Program-made: the position numbers and the translations under genes
Origin: Bathynomus jamesi
Lineage: Eukaryota > Arthropoda > Malacostraca > Isopoda > Cirolanidae
Length of the DNA stretch: 64,000 nucleotides
Direction of reading: 5' to 3'
Assembly (NCBI GenBank): GCA_023014485.1
Contig: JAJOZX010003203.1
Location: 427,001-491,000 of the forward strand
The notes under the pieces: generated by a model
Database searches by the model: none
What the model saw: the letters and a program-made list of their open reading frames with translations, nothing else
Told to the model about the DNA's origin: nothing
In this document: piece by piece, positions 10,298 through 21,806 of the stretch
Numbering within the stretch: position 1 is the first letter of the stretch
Layout: each line of letters starts with the position of its first letter

Positions 10298-11541
10298 ATG
10301 CCTCCGCCTTTGCTCTCGCCACTGCTCTCTTTGCCTGTTTCTTTGCTTCTTTATATACCACCTTACACTCTTCACTTCTCGATTCTTCCCATAACTTCTT
10401 AGTTTCTCTCTTACTTCGTAGTGCTCTTTGGATCTCATCACTCCACCACCATCCTTCCTTATCTTCCCACACTTTACCTGATGTTTCCCCCAATATGTCT
10501 CTACCTGCCGTTCTCATGACATTCGCATTATGTACCCACCAATCCTGTACATTCTGTTCATCAACATGGATTTCACTCAACACTCTCTCTCTAAATTCCC
10601 GTTTCTTCCCCTCCTCTCTCAGTTTGTACCACCTAATTCTCCTCACTGTTGTTCCTCGGGTCTTTCTTCCTCTTTTCAACATCACATCCATGACTACCAA
10701 ATGGTGTTGTGGCGTCTGGTCTCCTGGAACAACTTTGCAGTCCCTCACCTCGGCCAATTGCGCCCTCCTATACAGTATGAAATCAATTTGCGATGTTCTG
10801 CCTCCACTCTTGTACGTAATAACATGCTCCTCCCTCTTTCTGAAAAACGTATTTACAATCGCTAGATCAAACGATACAGCCATATCCAACACTCTCTCAC
10901 CGTCCACGTTTGCCTCTCCATAGCCATGACCACCGTGCACTTGACCACTCCATCGTTATGATCACCAACGTGTCCATTCATATCCCCGCCCAACACCACT
11001 CGTTCGTCCTCGGCAATACTCTCCATTTCTTCCTCCAATAACCTCCAGAATGCTTCCTTAACGTCGTCCGGACATCCACTTTGGGGTGCGTATGCACTGA
11101 TTATATTGAGTACATGTTCCCCATAATTCATTCTCAAAGTCACCAATCTATCTCCTCTTCGCTTTACTTCCACTATGCTATCCTTCAATTCCTTCGCCAA
11201 TACAATACCCACACCATTCCTTCGCTCAAGCGACGCCCCACTGTAGAACAATTTATATCCCTCACTGAGTTCTCTTGCTTTGTTCCCCTTCCAGCGTGTT
11301 TCTTGTACACACAACACCCCAACTCTCCTCTTCTTCATCAACTCCACAATCTCTCTTCCTCTACCAGTCATGCTTCCAACATTCAGCGTCGCAATTCTCA
11401 GGTCCACCCGAGCTCGCTTCGTTAGCCGCATCCGCTCTTGGTGCGGTAGCCCTCGCCTCACCACAGAGGTCGGGCGAGGTCTCTGTACGTCGCCTACGGG
11501 GTACGCCCTAGCCGTCATCGCATTTTCGTGTTGAAGACTCA
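10298..11541 (-). pseudogene. RTE LINE AP endonuclease (frameshifted)
   Basis: Minus-strand frames 11541-10862 and 10940-10298 encode the N-terminal APE-type endonuclease of the RTE. The first shows the metal-binding pattern TLNVGSMTG, VQETRWKG, SAYAPQ and GGDMNGHVG. The second shows SQIDFILYRR and the catalytic GDQTPQHHLVV. A basic linker follows (KEAKKQAKRAVARAK) before the protein is cut by gypsy C at 10297. A single-base frameshift near 10930 separates the frames. The domain nicks target DNA to prime reverse transcription. It belongs with the RT half at 4662-6438. Confidence 0.87.
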
Positions 11542-11721
11542 TAGTCCAGGCAATCTAGAGCAAAAATAGCTTCAACCTGGGCAAAATTGCTTCAGAAGCT
11601 TTCTAAACTGTTTCCAACTCAGGAACCATTGTAGAATAACATATCCAAAATCCGACAAAATTGGACCCCGGGAACACCCCCAAAAATGAAATTCAAAATG
11701 GCGGACTGGCAGTTTCCTACG
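11542..11721. repeat. Academ-like left terminal inverted repeat
   Basis: About 180 bp, imperfectly complementary to 16731-16900. Shared inner landmarks are GGAACACCCCCAAAAATGAA, AAAATGGCGGACTGG and TTTCCTACG. Confidence 0.85.
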
Positions 11722-12123
11722 AAATACAATAAATTTTAATTTCGCTTTGTAGAGAGAGTTATGACGTTTTTCTTGATCAGTAAAATGTTTTAAAACACAT
11801 TTTCGTTTCTAAATTAACCTATATGACACTAAAAATTGTATTAGGCGGCTAGTATTAAACTATGACGTCACGTAATGTAAATAAAATATACTGTATGGAG
11901 TGTATGTGAGAATGGACATTGCTACATCTTTATAAACTTATATTATATACAACTCTTTAATTCCTACTACCCACTATCAAATCTGCGTATTTGTGCTTGT
12001 CATTTTCTTTAAAACTGTTATTATGTACTCCTTTTAAATACTGCAACACAGTTTATTAATTTGTGTTTTCTGTTTCAGACTGACTCGGTGTACGGCTGAC
12101 TCGGTGTGCGTCCGCCTTCAAGA

Positions 12124-15100
12124 ATGCAGACCCCTGAAGAATTGTGCGTGATTTGTAAGGAGAAATTGGACAGCGGACAGGAAGTGGTTCACATCTCGCA
12201 AAAAGGAGCAGATGGTATAAATGCATCCAGCCGCAGCCGTGGAAGCGATGTTGTTGCAACAGCTGGAATAAGTGTTCACGTTGTATGTAGGAAAAGGTTT
12301 ACGGATAAAAAGACCATTGAAATAAAGAAGCGACAGACCGCAGCCGAGGCAATACCAAGGAAAAGTGCTCGTTTTCATGAATACGCATTTTCCAGTGCTA
12401 CTCACTGTTTGTTTTGTGATACCTTTGTGGACTTTTTTTCCAAACACAAACCAAAATCAGAGCATGTCAAAATAAGAACTACAGAGTTCTCCGAAACCAT
12501 AAAAAGGTGCTGTGAAAGCCGCTGCGATGAATGGTCGTTTAATGTAAAAGGCCGTCTGGAGTATTATCTTCGTGATCTTCCTGCTGCAGATTGTGTCTAC
12601 CATCACACCTGCAGCGTAAATTTTCGAAGTGGAAAAAACATTCCTCGCGCATACTCCTCCGACGATCATGATTCGAAGAAAGGGAGACCAACTAATGAAG
12701 AGCAACACCAAGCATTCCTTCAGACCTGTGCTTACCTGGAAGAGAATGATGATGAACAACTGTTGATTGGAGACCTAATTTCCAAAATGGAGGAATATCT
12801 TCAAGGAAGTCAGAGCTCTGTCTACGAACGCAGGCACATGAAGAGAAAGCTTTTAGAACGTTACGGAGACAAGATCATAATATCAGGTGAAAGTGGGAAG
12901 GCAGATGTAGTAACACTACGAGAGACAGCTAATGAAATTCTTATAGATTATCACAAAAAGTCGAAAGAATGTGATATAGATATAGAGCTACAGAAGATTT
13001 ACCTAGTAGAAGCTGCTGCAAAAATAATCAGAAGTGATATCAAGTCTGTCGACTCGCCTAGAAAAGATGTGTATCCATCTCCAAATGACATCACTGCAGA
13101 AAGTGCTCTTGATTACATTCCCAACAGTCGAAATTGCTATTATCAAAAGCATTTGCGGGACAGGATGCTTCAAGAAAAATAGGTGCAATTGGGCAGAGCA
13201 TTATGCAAGCAACCCGTCCTAGAGGATTACTATGTCCACTACAGATCGGTTTGTCGGTTCAGCTACACCACAACTTTAGGTCAAGGTACCTTATTGACGT
13301 TCTCCATCAGCTGGGTTACTGTTCGTCGTATGCAGAAGTAACAAGATTCGAAAGAAACGCGGCGCTGGCAAGTGGGTCTGGCTCTTTTACTGTTGATGAA
13401 AACACTGCAGTCCTTCTAGCAGCAGATAACGTCGATCATGATGTCTGCACTTTGGATGGGAAGAATACCTTTCATGGAATGGGTATGATTGCCGCAATAA
13501 CTCCGAAGATCAAGATCCACCCTTCTATTCACAAGCGTAATGTTGGTGACAATGACATTAAGAAGATTGCAACCGTTGACATTAGGGAATAATAGACACG
13601 CGAGAAGCATGTTGAGGGACATCTCATTCCGCGAACTTCCAGTACCCACTGCCACCATAAGTCGACTTAGTCTTCTCTGGCAGATATCTTCAGTAGAAAG
13701 ATCAGGTCCAAGTTGGTCCGGAACAATGCAGGCAATTCACGGTGGATCAAGTGTCTCACATCCAGGTGTGGCATCGATCACGTTCCTTCCCATCATAGAT
13801 ATGTCGCCAACTGACATGACCTGTATATTTTCGACATTACTATATTTGAGCAAGATAGCACGCGATCAAAAAGTCCCATGCATTATTACCTTTGATCAGC
13901 CTTTGTTCTGGAAAGCTTCCCAAATCATCAATGAACAGAGAGACCTGCAGGACATTGTTTTAATGCTGGGATCATTTCACACTCTGATGAATCTTTTGGG
14001 AGCAGTCGGTACTCTTATGAATGGTTCAGGATTGTCTGAAGTACTTCAAGAAATATACGGACCAAATGCCGTGCAACACATGATGTCTGGAAAAGCTGTT
14101 TCAAGAGCGATACGTGGTCATATGATAGTAGATGCAGCTCTTAGTACCTTACTAGTCGCAGACGTTTTCCCTCGTAATGAAGATGGAACTCCTCATGACC
14201 TCCATAAGGAAGCTTGTGACCTGCTCGACGATGTTATGACCGCCAAACAATCAGTTGAGGATGTGGAATCTTCGAATGCATTGTCTCAGATTGCTACCAC
14301 TTTGGATGCGAAGAAAACTGACCTACAATCTACTTCGCAAACAAGTCAACTCTGGTTGGAATATCAGCGAATGATCAACATTGCACGTTCCTTGATAACA
14401 GCAGACAGAACCGGCTCGTGGGATTTGCACTTGCAAGCTATGCTGGAGACCATCCCCATAATTGCAGCAGCCGGACATCACAATTACTGAAATCGATATA
14501 CCTGTACCTGCAGAAAATGTTAAGTTTGCCTTCTGAAAATCCAGCCGTTAACAAAATGTTCCAGGAAGGTAAGTTTGTGGTAAGAAGAAGCGACAGATTA
14601 TGGGCCGGACTCGGCACAGACCTGGTGATAGAACAAGTACTAATGCGTTCCCTGAAAAGCAAGGCGGACTGACACGCGGAAGTGGATTTACAGACATCCA
14701 AAGGACAACGTGGCTCTTTTCTATGCCTCTGTGTTCCACTTATAACTTAGCAATGCAGGAATACACCAGAGTTTTGTTGGAAAGTAGTGAACAGCACAAG
14801 GAAATGAGGGGAAGTAGACAAATCAGGGACAGTAATGACATGAAGAAAGTACTTGAACGTCTGGAATCCTTATCCCCATTCCATTCTACCTTGGGTCTCT
14901 GCAACATTGTAACAGGGCTAACTGCTGATCCTGGAGTTAACGTTCATCAATTGCATTCAATCGGTACGAACATTGTCGTAAAAATGATTGGGAAACAAGC
15001 CTTTACATATTTTGCCAAAAGATCTGACAAAGTGAAAACACTAGGATCTGCTTCTGCCGTTGTGATCACTGATGCTTCAGATATAGAAGTAGATCCTGCA

Positions 15101-16577
15101 CTACTGTTTCAGAGAATGATGACTTTTGCCACTGGCGGAGACATGAATCTTGAAGATGTCATGTGTTACGAACTGTGTGCATATCCTCCTGCATTGTTCG
15201 AATCACGAAGTATCTTGAGGAAACCCGATAAGTCTCAGCTAGCTCATGCAATAATCAAATACACTGACACTTTACGCATGGAAGAAGTTCAAGAAATTCA
15301 GTGCACAGACCAGTACGTATTGGATGGTGGATCTCTACTACATCGTGTTTCCTGGCGTCAAGATGAAACATATGACAGCATCGCCAACTCATATGCCGAT
15401 TTCACTCTGAAAACATATGGAAAAGCAATCATTGTTTTTGATGGCTACAGCAGCTCTCCTACGATCAAGGACATGACCCACAGAAGACGCAGCACCAAGA
15501 CAAGCAGAAATGTGAATCTCAGTCCAAGCATGAAGTTTGTTGGCCAGAAGGAACACTTCTTGGCTAATGAAAACAACAAGCAAGCATTTATTTCCCTCGT
15601 AGGTGAGATGTTGAAGAAGCACGGGTGTACTGTTCACAACGCAGATGGGGATGCTGATGTGGACATCGTTCTGCAGCAGTTTCCTCATCAGAAAATGCAA
15701 CTACAACAGTAATAGGGGAAGACACCGACTTGCTGATTCTCCTTCTGTACCATGCCAAGGACAGTGGTTTCAAGTTGTACTATCGCAGCGATATAAGACG
15801 GGGACCATCTCCTAATCCTGTGTATGATATTCTCAGCATTCAATCATTGTTAGGCAATGACATCTGCAAGTATCTCCTGTTTGTGCATGCTTTCACGGGC
15901 TGTGATAGCACATCCAGAATTTTTTCGATCGGTAAAGCCAAAGCATTCGACACACTGATGAAGGTGGCTGAACTCCGTTCAGTTGCAAATACATTCTGTT
16001 CTGATTGTTGCCAACACTCTGACATTGAAGCCGCTGGAAGAAAGGCAATGCTTCTGTTGTATGGCTGCAAAACACTTGAATCCACTAACGCACTACGTCA
16101 TCGAATGTTAGTTGAAAAGGTAGCTACAGCTAAATCTTTTGTTACACCCGAACGTTTGCCACCTACCGATGCGTCCACAAAGTACCACAGCTTTCGCACA
16201 TACTTTCAAATACTAATCTGGAAGTCTACAGAAGAGAAGATCGATGCAGAACAGTGGGGTTGGTATGTAAAGAATAATTCTACTACCCTACAGCCTGCGA
16301 CAAGCCACCAGCTCCAAATTATCTACTCAACATGATCCGCTGCTCCTGCAAGACGAAATGTGCTACTTCAAGATGTGGATGCAAGCGTAATGGAATGCCC
16401 TGTTCAGCCGCTTGTGGCGAGTGCCAAATCAGTGGTTGCGATAACAACCCAAGTACGGTAATCTATCCGATGATAGTGATGAAGAGGATTAATTTCTGTA
16501 TGTTTGTGACCAGGTATCACTTCTTCTGTAATGAACATAACTTGAAACTGGAAAAAAAATCATTGTTGTATTATTGA
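12124..16577 (+). pseudogene. Academ-like transposase with XPG nuclease domain (frameshifted)
   Basis: The likely start is the ATG at 12124. The coding path runs through successive frames 12124-13140, 13150-13590, 13590-14486, 14487-14654, 14655-15712, 15710-16335 and about 16320-16500, so at least five indels break it. Domains in order: a Cys-rich zinc region (CVICKEKL, HCLFCDTF, CVYHHTCSV); a central part with ADNVDHDVCTLDG, FLPIIDM, ITFDQPLFWKA, GSFHTLM and VRRSDRLWAGL; a FEN/XPG-like nuclease with IVFDGYSSSPTIKD, GDADVDIV, GEDTDLLILL, and FTGCDSTSR...GKAKAFDTL resembling the GCD and helix-hairpin part of FEN1; then a CXC cluster (CSCKTKCATSRCGCKR). The full product would be about 1,450 residues. 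Catalytic DDE residues are not assigned with confidence. Confidence 0.72.
15415..15960 (+). other. XPG/FEN-like nuclease domain in the Academ-like protein
   Basis: The N part, IVFDGYSS followed by a KD and RRR cluster, matches the VFDG..K..R pattern of XPG-N. GDADVDIV and GEDTDLLILL correspond to the EAD and DSDLL acidic motifs of the XPG-I region. HAFTGCDSTS and IGKAKAF correspond to GCD and the helix-hairpin-helix GIGxKxA. One frameshift lies at about 15705, between the two acidic motifs. Confidence 0.7.
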
Positions 16578-16730
16578 TTATAAAAATCTGTAAAAAGCTA
16601 TATAACATTATATTTGCGTAATAACTGGTTGTGTTGTATATTGTTGAATTATTTAAAACATTACAACTGAAAGAAAAAGCATCAAATGTATCTCTATAAA
16701 TAAAAGCAAATTATATATATATTTTTTTTT

Positions 16731-16900
16731 CGTAGGAAACATCCAGTCCGCCATTTTGAATTTCATTTTTGGGGGTGTTCCCGGGGTCCAATTTTGTCGG
16801 ATTTTGGATATGTTATTCGGCAATGGTTCCTGAGCTGGAAACAGTTTAGAAAGCTTCTGAAGCAATTTTGCCCAGGTCTAACTACAAATTGCCTGGACTA
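16731..16900. repeat. Academ-like right terminal inverted repeat
   Basis: About 170 bp ending ATTGCCTGGACTA, complementary to 11542-11721. It is slightly shorter because of small indels. Confidence 0.85.
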
Positions 16901-16903
16901 TCA

Positions 16904-17032
16904 CCATTGTGGTTTTGGCTGGGTTTTTATGGCCGGATGTCTTTCCTGACGCCAACCCTCCCCATTTATCCGGACTTGGGACCGGCCGAGAACAAGGCTG
17001 GCTTGCCTTACCCTCGGGTTGGGTCTTAGGAT
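16904..17032 (-). other. 5' end of the RTE LINE
   Basis: On the plus strand it reads GGCTGGGTTTTTATGGCCGG, then CCTGACGCCAACCCTCCCCA, then an accession of GGACCGG. I recognise this as a segment recurring near the 5' end of many animal RTE elements, read in the reverse direction here. It lies just upstream (minus strand) of the endonuclease once the Academ-like insert is discounted. The RTE end is placed at 17032 because the TGTACG copy at 17033 matches 4617. Confidence 0.7.
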
Positions 17033-17038
17033 TGTACG

Positions 17039-17265
17039 TTATTATTGTAAATTTCTTTTCAAGGTTTCTTATTATTCATACAAAAAAGATATGCCTTACT
17101 TCAGAACGCATTTTTCGGACTACTGAAAATTAGTTCTACTGTTAGGATTATTACTTGAGCTAAAATATATTTTATCTGCACAATTCACAATTATTTATGT
17201 CATAAAATGAAAATAACGTTCATGTTATTTTGTATCTCCAAAAAGTTTACTCTTCTTTCACGTAC
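17039..17265 (-). other. K2 intron, interrupted by the RTE LINE
   Basis: AT-rich sequence with no open frame, between the donor GTACGT (minus strand, at 17265) and the RTE border. The remaining bases of the intron and its acceptor lie at 4613-4622. Confidence 0.5.
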
Positions 17266-18662
17266 TTGACATGACGAAAGTCTCTTGTGAGTAAACATGT
17301 GCTGCTCCAGTTGTCATCCTTACACATCTCTCTACTGACTGTGTGTGTGAGGGCCATGCAGGAATTTCCATTGGTCTATCCAGAAACTCCTTGATTGCAG
17401 CAGTGATGAGGGAGCAGGTCAGAGGAGGCTCAGTCACGCCAGAATTCCAGTCAATAAGCTCCGAGAGTTTGGTGGCATCTGGGATGATGTCAGGAGTCTT
17501 TCGGGGTCTGACACTGCAGTCTCCTACCTGTGTGTCCTCATCTCTTTCACCTTTGATTTCCAGTATCCTCTTCACTGCCTCCCTCCTCTCCTCCTCCACC
17601 TCACTGCACAGCATGGCCTGGAGCACAGCCTCAGAGTGTGCATACCAGGCTGATCTCTTCACTGTAGGCATCACTATTCCTATCACCTCCTTCTTCTGAC
17701 TTCTGAGCAGCTCCAGCTGGTACAGAACATGCCTAGGACCCTCCACCCAGCTGTGATTTAACTTGATGTTGAACCAGTTTGGCATGTAGACTCCCACTAT
17801 GAATTCCACAATTATCCTCAGATTCTTCAGGTTCCTACCCTTCAGCCCATGTTTGGAAATCCACAATCTGCAGAACCTTAGAGCCGTGGTGACCCACCTA
17901 CTGTGACAGACTGGCCCAATCTCCAGGAGAGCTAGACTCTGAGGTACCTCTCCCGATCTAATGGCAGTGATGATTCTGTAGCCATATGATTGGTCTGTGC
18001 TGAGGTCCTTGACTACCTCCTGACTGAGATGGGGTAGAGGAGGACCAACAGTGATCCTCGTGAAATTTGGGTTGATCTCCAGCTCAGTGGCAGTGTCTAA
18101 CATCTTCCCTAGAGGCCCAGACCACTTGTTGTTGCTCAATGTCTTGCCATCCAGTGCAATCACCAGGTGTCTGAGACTCAGCTCCCCAGTGTGCAAGACA
18201 CAGACAATCCACACCAACTTCCTGCTAAGCTTGGCCTCCACATAATGCATTACTCCTCCCTCCCAGCCAGTATTCACATTAGTACTGTCACCTCCTATGG
18301 CCAAAAGGGTCTGGCCTGTTCCTCTCTCTCTTAGCCAGTTCACCAGATGATCAGCAATGACCTCAACATGACTTCTCTCCTCTGCAGCTTCCTCTGGTAC
18401 AAAATGCCACAAATATTTCCCACCTGGTTCATTGCACACTGTGTAGTGTTCTTCCTTAATGAGGCCAGGAAACTGCCTGTCACTGCCCTCAGCTTCCATC
18501 ATCACTTTGGTGTCATCTCTTTTCCCATCAAAGAAGATACAGGTGATACCATTTTCCCTAATCTCTTCATCAACCTTCTTGACCAGCTCCTTAGTCAGTC
18601 TCTCCTGAGCCCTCCTCACCTTGTTGTGGTCAATCACCAGTGCTGTGTCAAACTCTGCGATA
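17266..18662 (-). CDS. K2 transposase, catalytic part
   Basis: This frame is uninterrupted for some 460 codons. In order it shows VIDHNKVRRAQERL (helical basic segment), the first catalytic candidate FFDGKRDDT (about 18524), the second in AIGGDSTNVNTG (about 18276-18296), VCVLHTGELSLRHL, an ALDGKT...SGPLG block, DLSTDQSYGY, CHSRWVTTALRF, EFIVGVYMPNWFNIK, and VERCV near 17330. The same blocks in the same order occur in K1 and K3. This candidate DDE-type transposase would act in the nucleus on its own TAGG termini. The order D, D, C-x2-H, RW, ER parallels hAT transposases. Upstream the frame joins 19993 once the solo LTR and one AGAC are discounted. Confidence 0.75.
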
Positions 18663-18666
18663 AGAC

Positions 18667-19992
18667 TGTAAGCGTCCTATTTATTATTACAGACCTTTAC
18701 AAGTTTACGTAGATAATTAACTAAATGCCAGGGTCACCAGCGCCCAAATACTAGAGTGGCATCCAGCACTGCGGCGCAAAAATTAATTTTAATAAAAGAA
18801 GGGAAGGACTGATTATGAAATCATCAACATGAATTTTATATTTTATTGACAATTAATAAACTATATGCAACAATTATTTATAAATGCAAAGGGGATTTTT
18901 ACCCGTAACAACTTTGATTGACATATAAATGCTAAATTAAATAATGGCACCGTTTAGCTAATATATAGCAGTCTGCAACTAATACTGATACTAATAATAA
19001 TAATAATATTATGCAAATAATATACAAATAATATTAATATATATAAATAATATGTAACACTAATAGCCACAATGACAACCTTGTCTGCAAAGAGACAGAC
19101 AAGAATACTGTAAGTGATATTTCAGAGAAAAAGAATAATAAAAATGGCAAAAATTAATAATTAAAATACATATGCTATATAGGCCCAGTAACCTGCAGAT
19201 GATAAATTACAGTTAATTGTGCTAAGTTGAACAGGAAAGCTAAGGAAGTATGTAGGCCACAAATGACTAGTAGGCCATCTGCTAAGAAAATACATGAAAC
19301 ATAATAGGCTTATAAAGTAAAATATACTAAGAAAATTAATGGGCAGGCCTATGTCTCTTCGATATAGTGGAGCTGAGGTTAATTATTTAAAACAAAGGCT
19401 ACGGTAGGCCTCAGCTAGGCTAGAGTTACAATTTGGCTTTTGCCTAGATAGACCTAACTTAGCCTAAAATAATTTATTGTATGAATCTTACAGTACTAAT
19501 TGCAAACAGTATAAGGCTTGTTAATATCTGCAGTATGCGGTATTGCATACAGATATGAAATAGTAAAAAAATAAACATTATAAATGGAACATACCACGAA
19601 AAACCTTTGCTTGCTGGCGCCGTGTATTTAAATAGTAAAATGTGTAAACGGCGTCCTTTGTGTTGTCGTTGTACATAAGTTTGTTTTTACTTCACAATTT
19701 TACCAACAAGCTAAAAATAATCCTTAAAAGCAAACTCACGTCTAGTCACACCATGCCCCCAAAATTTACATTTAGAAAGCACAAAATATATTTTTATATT
19801 TACTTTAAACTTCTTTAATGATTGCACTTTAATTTTTAACTAAATTACTATACACTGAATGCTTAAGAATTAAATTTGATCACTGGACATGTTTAACTTG
19901 TATTTATTTATTTAGACTTAAAATATTTCACTTGTGCCAACTTGGGGCAATTTTCACTAATAAAAAATAATCTTGTGGTGCAAGACACTACA
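18667..19992 (-). repeat. Solo LTR of gypsy C family inside K2 transposase gene
   Basis: 1,326 bp matching 8768-10297 in reverse orientation. It starts TGTAGTGTCTTGC and ends CTTACA on the minus strand, with AGAC duplicated exactly at both borders (18663-18666 and 19993-19996). The K2 reading frame continues across it, so it is an insertion and not an intron. It arose by LTR-LTR recombination of a full gypsy C copy. Confidence 0.9.
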
Positions 19993-20916
19993 AGACCAGC
20001 ATCAATCCAGGCAGCAGTGGCAATCGCTGCAGTCTCTCTCAGCCCAGTGTGATGTCGCAAGCTAGCCAGAGCTATGTTGGTGATATCTTCAGTGTTGTAT
20101 TTCTTCTTCTTAGCCACAGGCAAGGAAGAAGTTGTCGCAGCCTCTGGTATGAAGTCTTCGTCCTCCTCTCTCCTCCCTGACTCATCCAGTATATCTCTAG
20201 TCTCCTCCAACTCCATCTCCAGTAGTGACTCCTCCCTCAACTCCTCTTCTTTCTTGGCTGACTCCTCTGCCTTCCTCCTCCTCTTCTCCTCGGCCTTCCT
20301 TCTCTGCTCCTGTCTCTGCAGCACTGCTTCCTGTCTCCTGGTCTCAGGGTGATCAGCTAGACCCATCTGGTGTGCCCCCACACTGCCCACCTTTTCTCTC
20401 TGACCTTTAATGAAGGTAATCTCCTGCACTGGTATCTTCTGCTCGCTCCTGCAGCTGCAGTCAATGTGAACCTCACTGTTGCAGACAGGGTTGCACCCAA
20501 GCTTACTGCAGCTCATGATCACACAGTGACAGGTCAGGACGTCCACCAATTTTCCCAGTTTCATCATGAACCTATCTTTGACCTCTAGCTTCACATTGCC
20601 AATGGACACCTTCACTGCTTCATCCCACAGTGCCTTCACTTTAGCCCTGATCCTGACCTCAGTGTTGATTAGAGGTCCTGTGAATAGAGCATTGGCTCCA
20701 CTGAGCCAGTGGCCCTGGAACACTGCCGTTGTTAATCAGGTCATTAACTGGATAATTCTTCCTGTCTTCCTCACTCATCTCTCTCCTCAACAAGCCATAC
20801 CTCAGCAGATCTCTGGCTGTAGGCAGCTCAGCAGGGGGAAGTTCCCTCCCAGTCCCCACCAAATGACTTAGGTGATAACTTGATTTGCTTCGGGTTCTGA
20901 TTTCTTTCTGACTCAT
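19993..20916 (-). pseudogene. K2 transposase, N-terminal part (frameshifted)
   Basis: Two minus-strand frames (20916-20725, then 20723-19993) carry the N-terminus. The first includes LPPAELPTARDLLRYG, resembling the LPT(L/Y)..V segment near the start of K1 and K3. The second includes a Cys cluster, LTCHC...SCSKLGCNPVC...IDCSC, followed by IPVQEITFIKGQR. The latter resembles VPKEEVTFLLDQR in K3. A long charged Glu/Arg/Lys coiled-coil-like stretch follows, then a helical segment (LRETAAIATAAW) that precedes the catalytic part. The Cys cluster is a plausible zinc-binding DNA-recognition region. One frameshift lies near 20724. Confidence 0.65.
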
Positions 20917-21486
20917 CCTGTGGACCTGTGAACAAAATAAATGTCATTGAAATTTGGATAGGCCTACTGATTATGATTACATAAAATTAAGTTAATTAAA
21001 ATTCTTAATATCTTCCTATAAGCTCAGATAAAAGGTTGTTGTTATAGGTACAAGACTTAATTATTCAAAGTAATGACAATTTCATATATCTATCATATCA
21101 AAATATACAGAAAATTTGGGTCACACATAACATTTCGAATAATTTGAATTACACAATATTTACATTACGAAGTAATCAAAATTGTCAAAAAGGAGGGAAA
21201 ACATGCATTCACAATCAAAACTCCAGCATTTGTGACTATGTGAAACTTAGAAACCATACTGCACACCAAAAATAACCAAAGTTGACCACACATATTAATG
21301 GCACATTGATATACGATGCTACAGTCATATTTAGTTTATATTTCAAACCTTTATGATCAAATATAAGTAGGTAAATGGCTTTTCTAAACAACACTAAAGA
21401 TATTTCTAAGTTTGCTAGATAATATGACATCATTTGAACATTAGTAGTTTTTGAATTGTTGACTTTACTAAAATTGACACATCCTA
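20917..21486 (-). other. K2 5' untranslated region and right end
   Basis: AT-rich non-coding sequence between the transposase start and the right inverted repeat. No other gene was seen. Confidence 0.6.
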
Positions 21487-21495
21487 GTCTGGTAG

Positions 21496-21804
21496 GCCTC
21501 TTCGCATATTACGCTAAATGTATACCTGGCTACTCAGACAAAGTCAGGCCACTCATCGGAGATACGGACTTTCCGGTGCTTACCGAATGTTGCGACGCCA
21601 TAGCACTACTGAAAGAGGACATCTCCAAAGCCGTGGTCGACGTCATACGAGACGATATTCCGTTCACCATCGAAACGGATGCATCTGACGAAGCGATGTC
21701 AGCTATTTTAACCCAAGAAGGACGTCCAGTAGCCTTTTTCTCTCGTTCCCTGAACAACGCCGAAAAGAGACATCACATAATGGAGAAAGAGGCATACGCT
21801 ATCA
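21496..21804 (+). CDS. Gypsy A Pol, RT thumb to RNase H part
   Basis: The open frame encodes GLFAYYAKCIPGYSDK and then the RNase H start TIETDASDEAMSAIL, GRPVAFFSRSL and MEKEAYAI. It picks up the gypsy A frame that was cut at 4256 by K2. It is cut again by the DD37E transposon at the TA at 21805-21806. The frame resumes at 23180 in gypsy A integrase sequence. This contiguity on one strand supports a single parent element. Confidence 0.88.
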
Positions 21805-21806
21805 TA

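Larger units (their letters stand above)
11542..16900 (+). mobile_element. Academ-like DNA transposon, 5.36 kb
   Basis: Long inverted repeats (11542-11721 and 16731-16900) start TAGTCCAGGCAA and are flanked by TCA on both sides (11539-11541 and 16901-16903). A 3-bp duplication is in the range reported for Academ elements. The interior encodes one long, frameshifted protein with a Cys-rich N-terminus, a central region containing AADNVDHD, an XPG/FEN-type nuclease domain and a CXC Cys cluster. The XPG-like nuclease is the diagnostic reason for the Academ call. It interrupts the RTE 5' region: RTE 5' UTR sequence lies at 16904-17032 and the endonuclease begins at 11541. Confidence 0.75.
4623..17032 (-). 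mobile_element. RTE-clade LINE, minus strand, split by gypsy C and Academ
   Basis: Read on the minus strand, the 5' end is at about 17032 with a conserved 5' segment (16904-17032). The Academ insert (11542-16900) follows, then the AP endonuclease (11541-10298), gypsy C (10297-6440), RT (6438-4662), and a short 3' end with an AAGCTGCGGAAGAAGAAGAG tail near 4625-4650. TGTACG occurs at both borders (4617-4622 and 17033-17038) and is the likely target duplication. It lies inside the last intron of K2. Both the endonuclease and RT halves carry frameshifts, so this copy is dead. It looks close to full length apart from the inserts. Confidence 0.82.
4257..21486 (-). mobile_element. DNA transposon K2 (hAT-like K family), split by nested elements
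   Basis: The element is bounded by 19-bp inverted repeats: TAGGGTGTGTCAATTTTAG at 4257-4275 and its near-perfect reverse complement at 21468-21486. The target duplication is CCTGGTAG (4249-4256) and TCTGGTAG (21488-21495), one mismatch, with one extra G at the right. The insertion lies in the RT region of gypsy A, whose frame resumes at 21496. The minus strand encodes a K-family transposase in at least two exons: 20916-17266, split by a solo LTR, and a short last exon at 4510-4612 beyond the RTE insertion. Removing the nested elements leaves about 3.5 kb. The superfamily is inferred as hAT-like from transposase motifs and an 8-9 bp duplication. Confidence 0.82.

Noticed and set aside
10244..10441. 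Small minus-strand frame across the gypsy C LTR end
   Set aside because: It crosses the border between the LTR and the RTE and is out of frame with the endonuclease.
18667..19992. A 1.3-kb intron in the K2 transposase gene
   Set aside because: The segment has a full partner at 8768-10297 and is flanked by AGAC at both ends, so it is a solo LTR. The reading frame joins across it.
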